Positions 42,035-50,685 of a stretch of DNA of 64,000 nt are shown here, one piece after another. Positions within the stretch are counted from its first letter, which is position 1. Each line of letters starts with the position of its first letter. Origin of the DNA: Paraperibacillus esterisolvens (lineage in GTDB: Bacteria > Bacillota > Bacilli > Bacillales > DSM-1321); assembly GCF_046237625.1 (NCBI RefSeq), contig NZ_CP143545.1, forward strand, positions 992,001-1,056,000. The letters are read 5' to 3'. The notes beneath the pieces were generated by a model. That model was not told where the DNA came from. It did no database searches and saw only the letters and a program-made list of their open reading frames with translations. Both the position numbers and the translations under genes were made by a program.

Positions 42035-42910
42035 TCAGCCATTGACGACTGTTCCGCCATTAACATGGATAACCTGTCCGCTGACATATGAAGAATCATC
42101 ACTGGCCAGATATACATAAGCAGGTGCCAGTTCCTCCGGCTGGCCGGCGCGGCCCATTGGAGAATTCTGTCCAAACTTCTCAACCTCTTCCTCGCCAAAT
42201 GTAGAAGGAATCAAAGGTGTCCAAATCGGACCTGGAGCCACCGCATTGACCCTGATGCCATCCTTGGAAATGGAATTCGAAAGGGCCCTCGTAAATGAAA
42301 CGATTGCTCCTTTGGTGGATGAATAGTCAATTAGCTTAGGATGACCCTGATAGGCTGTTATGGATGCCGTATTGATGATGCTTGCCCCTTTTTTCAAGTG
42401 GGGAAGTGCTGCCTTTGTCAGGTGGAACATACTGAAGATATTCGTTCTGAACGTTTTTTCCAGCTGATCCTTAGTGATATCGAGCAGGCTTTCCTGAGGA
42501 TGCTGCTCCGCTGCATTGTTGACCAGGATATCCAGGCTTCCGAATTCATCGATGGTCTGCTGGATGACCTGCTGGCAATGGGACTCGTCACCCAAGTCAC
42601 CAGTGATGAATAGGCATTTCACGCCTTCCTGCTCAATCAGCTGGCGGGTATCCTTTGCATCGGTGTTCTCCTCCAGATGGGCAATCACTACATTTGCGCC
42701 TTCTTTGGCAAAATAAACGGCCGCAGATTTACCGATCCCGCTGTCGCCGCCTGTTACGATGGCCGTTTTTCCTTTCAGTTTACCGGAACCCCGATAGGAA
42801 GAACGGACCGAATCGGGACGCGGGGTCATCTTCTCTTCCGTTTCTCCTCTTTTATCCTGCTGCTGCGGCGGAAATCCCTGACTCTGGTTTGATTGCTGTT
42901 CTTGACTCAT
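42035..42910 (-). CDS. Short-chain dehydrogenase (YhdF/GS39 type)
   Basis: A 291-residue SDR oxidoreductase of the group that includes the B. subtilis general stress protein YdaD (GS39) and YhdF. A polar, Gln-rich N-terminal extension of about 45 residues (SQEQQSNQSQGFPPQQQDKR) precedes the NAD(P)-binding TGGDSGIGKS. VNNAAEQ and the catalytic YSSTK (YxxxK) follow. ATG 42910 is set by TTGGAGGG; the frame runs to 43051 without a site. The substrate is unknown. I found no clear sigma-B promoter. Confidence 0.85.
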   Translation of the reverse strand: MSQEQQSNQSQGFPPQQQDKRGETEEKMTPRPDSVRSSYRGSGKLKGKTAIVTGGDSGIGKSAAVYFAKEGANVVIAHLEENTDAKDTRQLIEQEGVKCLFITGDLGDESHCQQVIQQTIDEFGSLDILVNNAAEQHPQESLLDITKDQLEKTFRTNIFSMFHLTKAALPHLKKGASIINTASITAYQGHPKLIDYSSTKGAIVSFTRALSNSISKDGIRVNAVAPGPIWTPLIPSTFGEEEVEKFGQNSPMGRAGQPEELAPAYVYLASDDSSYVSGQVIHVNGGTVVNG

Positions 42911-43127
42911 GCTAATCCCTCCAATCCAATTATACTGTCCTTCATTTTTTTTCCTAATTGGAAGATGAAAAAACGTGGAAAAAATATACAATTTTTTTGA
43001 TGAAATGATGGTTTTAAGAATATGGTGGAGTTCTGTGAGGAAAAAGAGCAATGGTACAGGGAGGAGGAGTGCCTTAAGCCAGAAATGACTTTTTTCCTAA
43101 GCCATAATCTTGCAAAAACAGCCAAAT

Positions 43128-43152
43128 AAAAAAGAGGGGAAGTCCCCTCTTT
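43128..43152 (-). terminator. Terminator of yajQ
   Basis: On the minus strand AAAGAGGGG and CCCCTCTTT arms with an ACTT loop, followed by TTT. Confidence 0.82.
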
Positions 43153-43154
43153 CA

Positions 43155-43646
43155 TCAGCGGTAGTTCAGGAATTGTACATCAACAGTCAGGTCGGCGCCT
43201 TTAATGGCTGCAATGACTGCCTGCAGATCGTCGCGGTTTTTTCCGGTTACACGGATTTGATCATCCTGGATCTGGCTTTTAACCTTCAGCCCGCTGTTTT
43301 TAATGAGAGTATTGATCTTTTTGGCATTTTCCTTATCAATGCCCTGAATCAACTTTGCCCTCTGGCGCACAGTTCCGCCGGAAGCTCCCTCTATTTTGCC
43401 GTAGTCCAGGTTTCTTACCGGAACACCCCGTTTGATTAGCTTAGAGATCAGTACGTCCTTCAGCTGCTCTAATTTAAATTCATCATCTGAAAGAAGGACG
43501 AGCTCCTCTTTTTCAAGGGAAATGTCACTTTTGCTTCCTTTGAAATCGTATCGTGTTTTAATTTCTTTCATAGCGGCAGTAACGGCGTTTGTTACCTCAG
43601 CAAAATCAACTTTTGAGACAACATCAAATGAACTTTCTTTAGACAT
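43155..43646 (-). CDS. YajQ family nucleotide-binding protein
   Basis: A 163-residue protein of the YajQ/UPF0234 family, called YitK in B. subtilis. It begins SSFDVVSKVDFAEVTNAV, and the family blocks IKTRYDFKGSK and the C-terminal DLQAVIAAIKGADLTVDVQF are intact. The protein has two ferredoxin-like folds. A Xanthomonas member binds cyclic di-GMP; the Bacillus role is not established. GGAGG lies upstream of its ATG at 43646. Confidence 0.92.
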   Translation of the reverse strand: MSKESSFDVVSKVDFAEVTNAVTAAMKEIKTRYDFKGSKSDISLEKEELVLLSDDEFKLEQLKDVLISKLIKRGVPVRNLDYGKIEGASGGTVRQRAKLIQGIDKENAKKINTLIKNSGLKVKSQIQDDQIRVTGKNRDDLQAVIAAIKGADLTVDVQFLNYR

Positions 43647-43907
43647 GATTTACCTCCAATGGCCAGCTTTTTTCTGTGGAAAAGGCAGCGGAGCTGTCTG
43701 CAGCATGAGGCTTACTGCAGCTGGGTCTGCACATTATGGATCTTACTGGCATACCTGCATGCGCTTACTCCGCTCCACCGCCTTAGTGTGTTTGTTCCTG
43801 CTCTGCTCCAGTTCCTTTCAAAAAATGGGCTGCGAGTAGAAAACTCATATTTGATTTTATTATAACAAAGAAAAAAATCTTTTCCTACGAAAGAAAAGGG
43901 ATGTAAA
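43647..43907. other. Leader and intergenic region between degV and yajQ
   Basis: About 260 bases without a supported gene. On the minus strand a TATAAT (43859-43864) with a poor -35 may start yajQ, which would give a long leader. The frames present are Cys/Leu/Ser-rich and lack ribosome binding sites. Confidence 0.45.
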
Positions 43908-43935
43908 TATGAAAGGGTGCCATGAACTGGCACCC
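43908..43935 (-). terminator. Hairpin after degV
   Basis: GGGTGCC and GGCACCC arms with a seven-base loop, followed on the minus strand by TTTCATATTT, a broken T run. Confidence 0.5.
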
Positions 43936-43956
43936 CTGACCCATACCATCTCCAGT

Positions 43957-44826
43957 TTAATCCACGGACTTTGGCAGCTCATTCAGGAAGAACAAGGCAA
44001 TTGTTCCCGGACCCGCATGGGCGCCGATCGTGGCGCCTATGGGATGGATGATTACATCCCTGACTCCAAATTCCGCAATAATTGAATCCTTCCATTCCTG
44101 GGCGGTTTCTTCGTCATCTGCATGGCTGATGGCCACTGTCTGTGCGGACAGGCTTTCTCCCCGTTCTCCCATCAATTCCAGTACCCGCTTAAGCAGTTTC
44201 TTCTTACCGCGGATCTTTTCAAGGGGAATGAGCTTACCGCCTTCCACATTAAGCAGGGGCTTGATATTCAAAAGGCCTCCGAAGAATGCGGATGCCTTGG
44301 AGATCCTGCCTCCCCTTGCAAGATATTCCAGGTTGTCCACCGTAAACAGATGCTCCATATGTGTGCTGCGGAACACGGCATCCATCATGATAGAAGCCTT
44401 GTCAACCCCTTTGGCTGCCTGTTCAACGGCATTCCGAACCACAAGTCCGTATCCCAGTGAAGCACATTTGGTATCGATGATGTCTAAGTCCAGGTCTGGA
44501 TACTCCTCCTTGACCTGGCTGAGGGCCATCACGGCTGTCTGGTATGTCCCGGAAAGCTCGGAAGAAAAGGCAAGATAGACACCCGTTCTTCCGGACTGTG
44601 CAAAATCAGTGAAAATTTTGATCACTTGCTCTAGAGAAGGCTGAGAAGTCATGGGAGATTTGCCTGCCTTCATGGCTGTATAGACTTCCTCAGGGCTGAT
44701 CTCTCTCAAATCTTCATAATCCCGTCCATCCAGGTGGACTTTTAGGGGAATAAATGTTACGTTGAATTCTTCAAAATATGATAAGGGCAAGTCCGATGCA
44801 CTATCAGCTATTATATGTACCGGCAT
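43957..44826 (-). CDS. DegV family fatty-acid-binding protein (YitS)
   Basis: A 289-residue DegV-family protein. The N-terminal domain has IADSASDLP and the fatty-acid site TSQPS near residue 61, and the C-terminal domain has YLARGGRISKASAF and GATIGAHAGPG. Members (FakB) carry fatty acids to the kinase FakA for phospholipid synthesis. B. subtilis YitS lies next to yitT as here. It diverges from yitT. An eight-base dyad lies in the shared intergenic region. Confidence 0.9.
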   Translation of the reverse strand: MPVHIIADSASDLPLSYFEEFNVTFIPLKVHLDGRDYEDLREISPEEVYTAMKAGKSPMTSQPSLEQVIKIFTDFAQSGRTGVYLAFSSELSGTYQTAVMALSQVKEEYPDLDLDIIDTKCASLGYGLVVRNAVEQAAKGVDKASIMMDAVFRSTHMEHLFTVDNLEYLARGGRISKASAFFGGLLNIKPLLNVEGGKLIPLEKIRGKKKLLKRVLELMGERGESLSAQTVAISHADDEETAQEWKDSIIAEFGVRDVIIHPIGATIGAHAGPGTIALFFLNELPKSVD

Positions 44827-44971
44827 TTATTTTTAACACCTCTTTCAAACTATGCGGGATTAATAATAATAGTGTATCTGTACGGACACAAAAAAACAAT
44901 CCTATAGAATAGGATTCACTCCTATTGGGTAACCAAAGTAATGTTTGCTCTAATGAGATTGGGGGTTCACC

Positions 44972-45814
44972 ATGATTTACGCAGAAACAAAAAAAATCAT
45001 CATTGTCATTCTGGGGGCACTGCTTAACGCTATATCAATGAATTTATTCCTGATTCCGGCTAAAGTCTATGCGAGCGGCTTTACCGGTCTTGCACAGCTC
45101 TTGTCGAACCTGCTTGCGAGCTTTGCTCCTTTTGGGATCTCCACAGGAATCCTGCTGCTTCTATTAAACCTGCCGGTCGCATTTCTTGCGTGGAAAAAAG
45201 TAGGGAAGCTTTTCACCTTTTACAGTCTGTTGAGTGTCGGTTTCAGCACCATCTTCCTGGAAACCATCCCGGTGAGGGAGGTTTCTCCTGATATTCTGCT
45301 GAATGCTGTTTTTGGAGGTGTCATTGCAGCTGTGGGAATTGGTTTTACCCTGAAATATGGGGCTTCAACGGGCGGCCTTGATATTGTGGCCATGATTCTG
45401 TCCAGGATGAAGGATAAGCCCATCGGAACTTATCTATTCAGCTTGAACGCATTAATCATCCTTACGGCCGGTTATGTGTATGGCTGGGAAAAAGCATTGT
45501 ATACCCTGGTTGCCCTGTATGCTTCCACAAGGGTCGTCGATGCCATCCATACTAGATATGAGAAGCTGACTGTGATGATCATCACGAAGAAGCCGGATGA
45601 AATGAAAAATGCCATATATGCGAAATTTGTACGCGGCCTCACGCTTATCCCGGCCAGGGGCGCATTCACCAATCAAGATAAAAATATGATCATGATTGTC
45701 ATAACAAGATACGAGCTGTATGACCTGGAAAAAGTCATTCATGAAATCGACCCGGCGTCCTTCACCAATATTGTGGAGACGGTCGGCATACTAGGCCAAT
45801 TCAGGAAAGATTAA
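44972..45814 (+). CDS. yitT: YitT family membrane protein (DUF2179)
   Basis: A 280-residue protein with about five membrane helices (residues 8-175) and a C-terminal soluble DUF2179 domain (EKLTVMIITKKPDEMKNAI, then RGLTLIPARGAFTNQDK and MIVITRYELYDLEKVI). Family motifs include IPAKVYASGFTGLAQLLSN and GGLDIVAMILSR. Function is unknown; the soluble domain suggests ligand sensing by a transporter. TTGGGGG lies upstream of the ATG. Confidence 0.9.
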   Translation: MIYAETKKIIIVILGALLNAISMNLFLIPAKVYASGFTGLAQLLSNLLASFAPFGISTGILLLLLNLPVAFLAWKKVGKLFTFYSLLSVGFSTIFLETIPVREVSPDILLNAVFGGVIAAVGIGFTLKYGASTGGLDIVAMILSRMKDKPIGTYLFSLNALIILTAGYVYGWEKALYTLVALYASTRVVDAIHTRYEKLTVMIITKKPDEMKNAIYAKFVRGLTLIPARGAFTNQDKNMIMIVITRYELYDLEKVIHEIDPASFTNIVETVGILGQFRKD

Positions 45815-45849
45815 AAAACGAGCCCCGCATACACGCGGGCTCGTTTTTT
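45813..45849. terminator. Bidirectional terminator between yitT and the small ORF
   Basis: AAAAAACGAGCCCCGC and GCGGGCTCGTTTTTT arms (one bulged base) with runs on both sides. Confidence 0.88.
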
Positions 45850-45875
45850 GGGTACAGCCGGAAGAAAATCAATTG

Positions 45876-46010
45876 TCAAAGCTGATGCTGGGCTGAGTTC
45901 CGCTCTTCTGCCTCTGCAAGGGTCATCCGATAAGGGATCTTCAGGCTGTGCTGTGTAACCACATCTTTGCCGTGCTGTACAAAACGCCTTGATTTATTGC
46001 GTTTTCCCAA
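45876..46010 (-). CDS. Small basic protein, 44 residues, unrecognised
   Basis: A short ORF starting at TTG 46010 with GGAGGGG six bases upstream. The product is basic in its first half (MGKRNKSRRFVQHGKD) and Glu/Ala/Gln-rich in its second half (LAEAEERNSAQHQL), with no membrane segment, like small spore or nucleic-acid-associated proteins. I do not know its family. It ends 27 bases before the strong terminator it shares with yitT. It could be co-transcribed with yitU, 110 bases upstream. A longer overlapping frame (45941-46123) has no ribosome binding site. Confidence 0.55.
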   Translation of the reverse strand: MGKRNKSRRFVQHGKDVVTQHSLKIPYRMTLAEAEERNSAQHQL

Positions 46011-46037
46011 TAGAATCCCCTCCGCTTTGCAGTGTTG

Positions 46038-46089
46038 GACACGAAATCCGTGTCTTCCCTAGTGTAGCCGGCAGAAAGGTCGGCTACAC
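46038..46089 (-). repeat. Two adjacent hairpins between yitU and the small ORF
   Basis: GTGTAGCCG/CGGCTACAC (46062-46089, ten-base loop) and GACACG/CGTGTC (46038-46054, five-base loop). Neither is followed by a T run, so they may be processing or stabilising elements in a yitU-small ORF transcript. Confidence 0.45.
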
Positions 46090-46119
46090 CCAGTAAAAAA
46101 TCCCTTGACGGGGCATTAA

Positions 46120-46938
46120 TCAAGCACTCTTCTCCTTAAAAAATTCCTCCAGGAAGACAGCAATCCCATCCTCCTCATTGGATAAGGTAATTTCATTTGC
46201 GATACCTTTCAGGCCGCCGATTCCATTCCCCATTGCCACACCACAGCCAGCGTATTCAATCATTTCAATATCATTATCCTCATCTCCAAAGGCAATGATC
46301 CGCTCTCGGGGAATATTCAGGTAATTTGCCACCCTTTGAATTCCCACTGCCTTGTTGAGACCTTTTTTAACAATTTCGATCACATGGAATGGATCTGCCC
46401 AGCGCCTGTGCTCTATAACCTCTGCGTGCACTTCCTGAAGATGGTCCCTGATGGCATGGACAAATTCTTCCTCAGTATGTATCAGCATGCTGGTAGGAGG
46501 CTCAACAAGGAATTTCCGCAGGTCTCCGGTCGTGATCCGGGGCTTGCCCATATTAAAGATGTCCATCATCTTTTCGTCATGATAGTGGAAATAGACATCA
46601 TCACGCACTTCAGCGATGATATTGTGAAATTTAAAACCGCTCAGCGCCTCCACAATATCTTTGGATACTTTAATGTCCAGGGGTGAATGGTAACTTCCCC
46701 AGGCTGTGTCAAGCGGGTGGTGGACAAAAGCTCCATTGAAGTTGACAATAGGGGTATTCAGCCCGGCTTCATGATAATACATTTCACTGGAGCGGAAGGG
46801 CCTTCCTGTCGCGATCATCACCTGATGACCCTGATTCATCAGCCCATTCAGTACGCTTTTAGAGCGGGGAGAGATTGTTTTATCATTCTTTAATAATGTT
46901 CCATCCAGATCTAATACGATTAAATGCTGTTCCTTCAT
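46120..46938 (-). CDS. yitU: Cof-type HAD-IIB phosphatase (YitU)
   Basis: A 272-residue HAD-superfamily hydrolase. Motif I DLDGTLL with the nucleophile Asp is at residues 9-15, motif II is in MIATGRPFRSS, the lysine is in VKKGLNKAVGI, and motif IV is GDEDNDIEMIEYAG. The C2 cap lies between. Members dephosphorylate sugar phosphates, FMN precursors or similar compounds. B. subtilis YitU has been described as a 5-amino-6-(5-phosphoribitylamino)uracil phosphatase-type HAD of riboflavin synthesis; I assign this only by likeness. Confidence 0.9.
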   Translation of the reverse strand: MKEQHLIVLDLDGTLLKNDKTISPRSKSVLNGLMNQGHQVMIATGRPFRSSEMYYHEAGLNTPIVNFNGAFVHHPLDTAWGSYHSPLDIKVSKDIVEALSGFKFHNIIAEVRDDVYFHYHDEKMMDIFNMGKPRITTGDLRKFLVEPPTSMLIHTEEEFVHAIRDHLQEVHAEVIEHRRWADPFHVIEIVKKGLNKAVGIQRVANYLNIPRERIIAFGDEDNDIEMIEYAGCGVAMGNGIGGLKGIANEITLSNEEDGIAVFLEEFFKEKSA

Positions 46939-47092
46939 ATACTCTTCCTTTCAACACTGTATTGCCCTTATAATACTATGGCTTTGTTAATTTGATTCTA
47001 GACTAAAGTTAAATCTTTTTCCATTGTATGATAAATCATGTATGTTAGTATTATGAACATGAAAAGTCTGGACTGGAGCAGGAGGAGACGGC

Positions 47093-47860
47093 TTGATTGG
47101 TATCAGCAAGGAAAGTATTGACCATATTCCTGTATTGCATATAGTTAAACACACCAAAAAGCGTGATAAACTTCCTTTGATTATATTTATCCATGGAATT
47201 ACAAGCGCAAAAGAGCAGAACCTGAATTATGCCTATCTTCTTGCAGAGGAAGGCTTCCGTGTAATCCTTCCCGATGCACTCCACCACGGTGAGCGTACAA
47301 CCGGTAAAGACGGCGGCAGGCTGAAATATTCATTCTGGGAAATTGTGCTGCAAACCATCAGTGAAATGGAAACCATAAAGGACCATTATCAAAAGCTTGG
47401 TTTGATTGACCCGGAACGGATCGGTGCTGCAGGCACTTCAATGGGTGGAATCATCACCCACGGGGCGCTTGCACGATATGACTGGATCAAGGCGGGGGTA
47501 AGCCTTATGGGGAATCCAGCTTATGTGCGGTTCGCAAAAAAACAGATTGAGCATCTGAAGCTCTCGGGCATCGACATTCCGCTCAGCGAGGCAGAGCTTG
47601 ATCAGCTATACAGCACACTTGGAGAGTATGACCTGACACTCCAGGCCGAGAAGCTTTCCGGAAGACCTCTTATGTTCTGGCATGGAGGAAAAGATCCTGT
47701 CGTCCCCTATGAGGATGCCTATCAATTTTATGAATCAATCCTGCCTCAATATGGAAACGATAAAGAAAGCATTTCCTTTATCCTGGACGAAGAGGCTGAA
47801 CATAAGGTGACAATGGAAGGCCTGCATGGCACCCGTGACTGGTTCAGGCGCCATTTATAA
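47093..47860 (+). CDS. yitV: Alpha/beta hydrolase YitV
   Basis: A 255-residue alpha/beta hydrolase of the prolyl-oligopeptidase-like group. The oxyanion region is LIIFIHGITSAKEQN, the nucleophile elbow is GTSMGG near residue 117, an Asp is in GGKDPVVPYED, and the last residues hold the His in EEAEHKVTMEG. The start is TTG 47093 behind GGAGGAGA. Substrate unknown. Place and length match B. subtilis YitV, divergent from yitU. Confidence 0.88.
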   Translation: MIGISKESIDHIPVLHIVKHTKKRDKLPLIIFIHGITSAKEQNLNYAYLLAEEGFRVILPDALHHGERTTGKDGGRLKYSFWEIVLQTISEMETIKDHYQKLGLIDPERIGAAGTSMGGIITHGALARYDWIKAGVSLMGNPAYVRFAKKQIEHLKLSGIDIPLSEAELDQLYSTLGEYDLTLQAEKLSGRPLMFWHGGKDPVVPYEDAYQFYESILPQYGNDKESISFILDEEAEHKVTMEGLHGTRDWFRRHL

Positions 47861-47949
47861 GGATTCTATAAAAAATACACGCATGAACAGGCCTGATTTG
47901 GGATATAGACAAATATAAGGATGTTCAACAAATTAAAGGAGAGATTTTT

Positions 47950-48258
47950 GTGGATCAAGATTTAAAAGATAATTTAATGGGGGCCCTTGAGCAGGTTGTT
48001 GACCCCGAAATTGGCATAGATATTGTGAACCTTGGATTGGTTTATGATGTGGATATGGATGAGAGCGGTGAAACGACCGTTACCATGACCCTTACATCCA
48101 TGGGCTGTCCGCTGGCCGGCACAATAGTAGACCAGGTAAAGACTGCGCTGGAAGATATACCAGAGGTGAAAAATACGGAAGTGAACATAGTCTGGACACC
48201 TGTCTGGAATAAGGACATGATGTCAAGATACGCCAAAATTGCCCTGGGCATACGGTAA
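47950..48258 (+). CDS. yitW: MIP18-family Fe-S assembly protein YitW
   Basis: A 102-residue DUF59/MIP18 (SufT-like) protein. The family features are VDPEIGIDIVNLGLVYDV and the reactive cysteine in TSMGCPLAGTIVDQV. Members help mature iron-sulfur proteins. The start is GTG 47950 with AAAGGAGAG upstream. It precedes moaA, whose product needs two Fe-S clusters, but a terminator separates them. Confidence 0.9.
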   Translation: MDQDLKDNLMGALEQVVDPEIGIDIVNLGLVYDVDMDESGETTVTMTLTSMGCPLAGTIVDQVKTALEDIPEVKNTEVNIVWTPVWNKDMMSRYAKIALGIR

Positions 48259-48272
48259 TTCAATCGAAGAAT

Positions 48273-48304
48273 ATGCATCCCACCAAAGCGCGGGATGCAT
48301 TTTT
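48273..48304 (+). terminator. Terminator after yitW
   Basis: ATGCATCCC and GGGATGCAT arms with a ten-base loop, followed by TTTT. Confidence 0.78.
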
Positions 48305-48371
48305 ACAAGAAGAGCAGAATGTATCGCATCAAAATATAGATTAATCAGCATCAGGGGAGGAGGAGAATCAC

Positions 48372-49391
48372 ATGGCCCAGAATTCAGCAGCAGCTGATAC
48401 GTTCGATAGACCGCTCCGGGACTTAAGGATTTCTGTCCTGGACCGCTGCAATCTCCGCTGCCAGTATTGCATGCCTGCCGAGATTTTCGGTGACGATTAT
48501 AAATTCCTGCCGCGGGAGGAGCTCCTTACATATGAGGAGATTGAACGGACAGCAAGGATATTCGCCGGGCTTGGCGTTGAGAAGATCAGGCTGACCGGTG
48601 GCGAACCTTTATTAAGAAGAAATCTGTCCAGCCTGATTGAGAAGCTGACTCAAATAAGCGGCATTAAAGATATTGCTCTGACAACAAACGGGATTTACCT
48701 GAAGAAGTCGGCCCAAGCCTTGAAAAAGGCCGGTCTCCAGCGTGTAAATGTCAGCCTCGACAGCCTGGAGGACAAACTCTTCAAGGAAATCACCGGCAGG
48801 GCACTGGGAGTCCAGTCCGTATTGGATGGAATTGAGGCAGCAGTTCAGGCTGGCCTTGAGCCGAAGATCAATATGGTCGTAAAAAAGGGGATGAATGACA
48901 GCCAGATCCTGCCGATGGCTGAGTACTGTAAGGCGAATGGCTTGAATCTCCGCTTTATCGAGTTCATGGATGTAGGGAACACGAATGGCTGGAAGCTGGA
49001 CTCAGTCGTAACCAAAAAAGAAATCCTGGAAATGATCACATCCAGGCACGCTGCGGAGCCGGTAGAGGCCCATTACTATGGAGAAGTGGCCAAGCGGTAT
49101 CGTTATAAAGATGGAGGATCTGAGTTCGGTTTTATAACATCTGTAAGTGAATCGTTCTGCTCGACCTGTACAAGGGCAAGGCTTTCGGCAAACGGACAAT
49201 TCTATACCTGCCTGTTCTCAAGCCAGGGCTTCGACCTGAAGGAGCTGCTCCGTTCCGAAGCGTCGGATGAAGAGGTACGGGAAGTCATCCAGGGGATTTG
49301 GAACCGGAGGACAGACCGCTATTCTGATGAGCGGGCAGAAGGGAAGAACACAGGGAAAAGCAAAATCGAAATGTCCTATATAGGCGGTTAA
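48372..49391 (+). CDS. moaA: GTP 3',8-cyclase MoaA
   Basis: MoaA is the radical SAM enzyme that begins molybdenum cofactor synthesis from GTP. In the 339-residue protein the SAM cluster motif is CNLRCQYC (C26, C30, C33). The C-terminal cluster cysteines are in FCSTCTRARL and FYTCLF. RLTGGEPLLRR is the SAM-binding block. The last residues end GG (YIGG), the usual MoaA tail. GGGAGGAGG lies upstream. It starts the moaA-moeA-mobB cluster. MoaC, MoaE and MoaD are not in the window. Confidence 0.96.
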   Translation: MAQNSAAADTFDRPLRDLRISVLDRCNLRCQYCMPAEIFGDDYKFLPREELLTYEEIERTARIFAGLGVEKIRLTGGEPLLRRNLSSLIEKLTQISGIKDIALTTNGIYLKKSAQALKKAGLQRVNVSLDSLEDKLFKEITGRALGVQSVLDGIEAAVQAGLEPKINMVVKKGMNDSQILPMAEYCKANGLNLRFIEFMDVGNTNGWKLDSVVTKKEILEMITSRHAAEPVEAHYYGEVAKRYRYKDGGSEFGFITSVSESFCSTCTRARLSANGQFYTCLFSSQGFDLKELLRSEASDEEVREVIQGIWNRRTDRYSDERAEGKNTGKSKIEMSYIGG

Positions 49392-49413
49392 ATAAGTTTA
49401 GGGAGAGTAGAGC

Positions 49414-50685
49414 ATGCTTGAAAAAAGAACACCCATTCCAATCGGCGAAGCATTGGGAAAAATCATGCAGATCAAGGCAGAAGGCGAGATAGAAACAGTC
49501 CCGCTACGGGAGAGCCAGGACAGATATTTAGCGGAGGATATCGAGGCCCTGCACGATGTACCGCATTTTAACCGGTCTCCCTATGATGGCTTTGCCCTGC
49601 GTGCTGAAGATACCCTTCTGGCAGGCAGGGAAAATCCAGTTGAATTCGAAGTGATTGAAAGACTGGCGGCAGGAATGTCACCTGAAAAGACCGTCGGCCC
49701 TTTCCAGGCAGCAAGAATCATGACCGGCGCCATGCTGCCCGAGGGAGCAGATACAGTTATCATGCTGGAACTGGTCTCTGAGTTTGTAAAAGGCGGAAGT
49801 GATTACATATCCATTAAACGTAAGCAAAAGAGCGGGGAAAATGTTTCATTTAAAGGTGAGGATGCAAAAAAGGGAGAAAAGCTCATCAAAAAGGGGACAA
49901 AAATCAACCCGGGTGTAATAGCAGTTCTGGCTGCCTTCGGATACAGCGAAGTAAAGACCGCAAAAAGGCCGGTTGCGGGACTCTTTGCAACCGGTACAGA
50001 GCTTCTTGAAGTAAAAGATCCGCTGGTGCCCGGTAAAATAAGAAACAGCAATGCATCTATGATTGAGGCTCAGGCCAGGAGAGCGGGAGGGGAAGCCGTT
50101 TATTTCGGCCAGCTTCCAGATGACCTGGAAATCTGCTTCGAGGCTGTTAAGAATGCACTGGATAAAGTAGACATCCTGATTACAACCGGAGGGGTATCTG
50201 TAGGTGACTTTGATTTCATGCCGCTTATATACGAGCGGCTGGGGGCGGAAGTCCTGTTCAATAAAGTCGCCATGAGACCCGGCAGTGTCACAACTGTAGC
50301 CCGCCTTGGAGATAAGCTCCTTTATGGTTTGTCCGGGAATCCTTCCGCCTGTTATGTTGGCTTTGAGCTTTTTGTGCGCGGTATGTTCAGAAAGAAGCTG
50401 TTTGTTGAAAACCTCTATCCCAATAAAGAAAAAGCCTGGCTGAATGCGGATTTCCCTAAGCCGAATCCATTCACAAGGCTGATCAGGAGCAGATGCCTGA
50501 TCAAGGAGGGCAGGCTCTTTGCCGAGCCATCGGGCCTTGATAAATCCAGTGTGGTCATGAGCCTGGCTTCTGCTGATTCCCTCATTATCCTGCCGGCAGG
50601 ATCAAGAGGCTATCAGAAGGATGACGAAGTAGAGGTGCTGCTCCTTGAGGACTTTGAAGGAAGCGGAGTGTGGGGAGAGGAATGA
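49414..50685 (+). CDS. moeA: Molybdopterin molybdenumtransferase MoeA
   Basis: MoeA inserts molybdate into adenylylated molybdopterin. The 423-residue protein has the family blocks HFNRSPYDGFALRAED, RIMTGAMLPEGADTVIM, the molybdopterin-binding TTGGVSVGDFDF and GLSGNPSACYVGFELF. It lies 22 bases after moaA and overlaps mobB by four bases (ATGA). Confidence 0.96.
   Translation: MLEKRTPIPIGEALGKIMQIKAEGEIETVPLRESQDRYLAEDIEALHDVPHFNRSPYDGFALRAEDTLLAGRENPVEFEVIERLAAGMSPEKTVGPFQAARIMTGAMLPEGADTVIMLELVSEFVKGGSDYISIKRKQKSGENVSFKGEDAKKGEKLIKKGTKINPGVIAVLAAFGYSEVKTAKRPVAGLFATGTELLEVKDPLVPGKIRNSNASMIEAQARRAGGEAVYFGQLPDDLEICFEAVKNALDKVDILITTGGVSVGDFDFMPLIYERLGAEVLFNKVAMRPGSVTTVARLGDKLLYGLSGNPSACYVGFELFVRGMFRKKLFVENLYPNKEKAWLNADFPKPNPFTRLIRSRCLIKEGRLFAEPSGLDKSSVVMSLASADSLIILPAGSRGYQKDDEVEVLLLEDFEGSGVWGEE

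Noticed and set aside
43653..43839. Plus-strand frames upstream of yajQ
   Set aside because: They overlap each other and the yajQ start on the opposite strand, lack ribosome binding sites and are Cys/Leu/Ser-rich.
45941..46123. 60-codon minus-strand frame near yitU
   Set aside because: Overlaps the better-supported 44-residue ORF in another frame and lacks a ribosome binding site.
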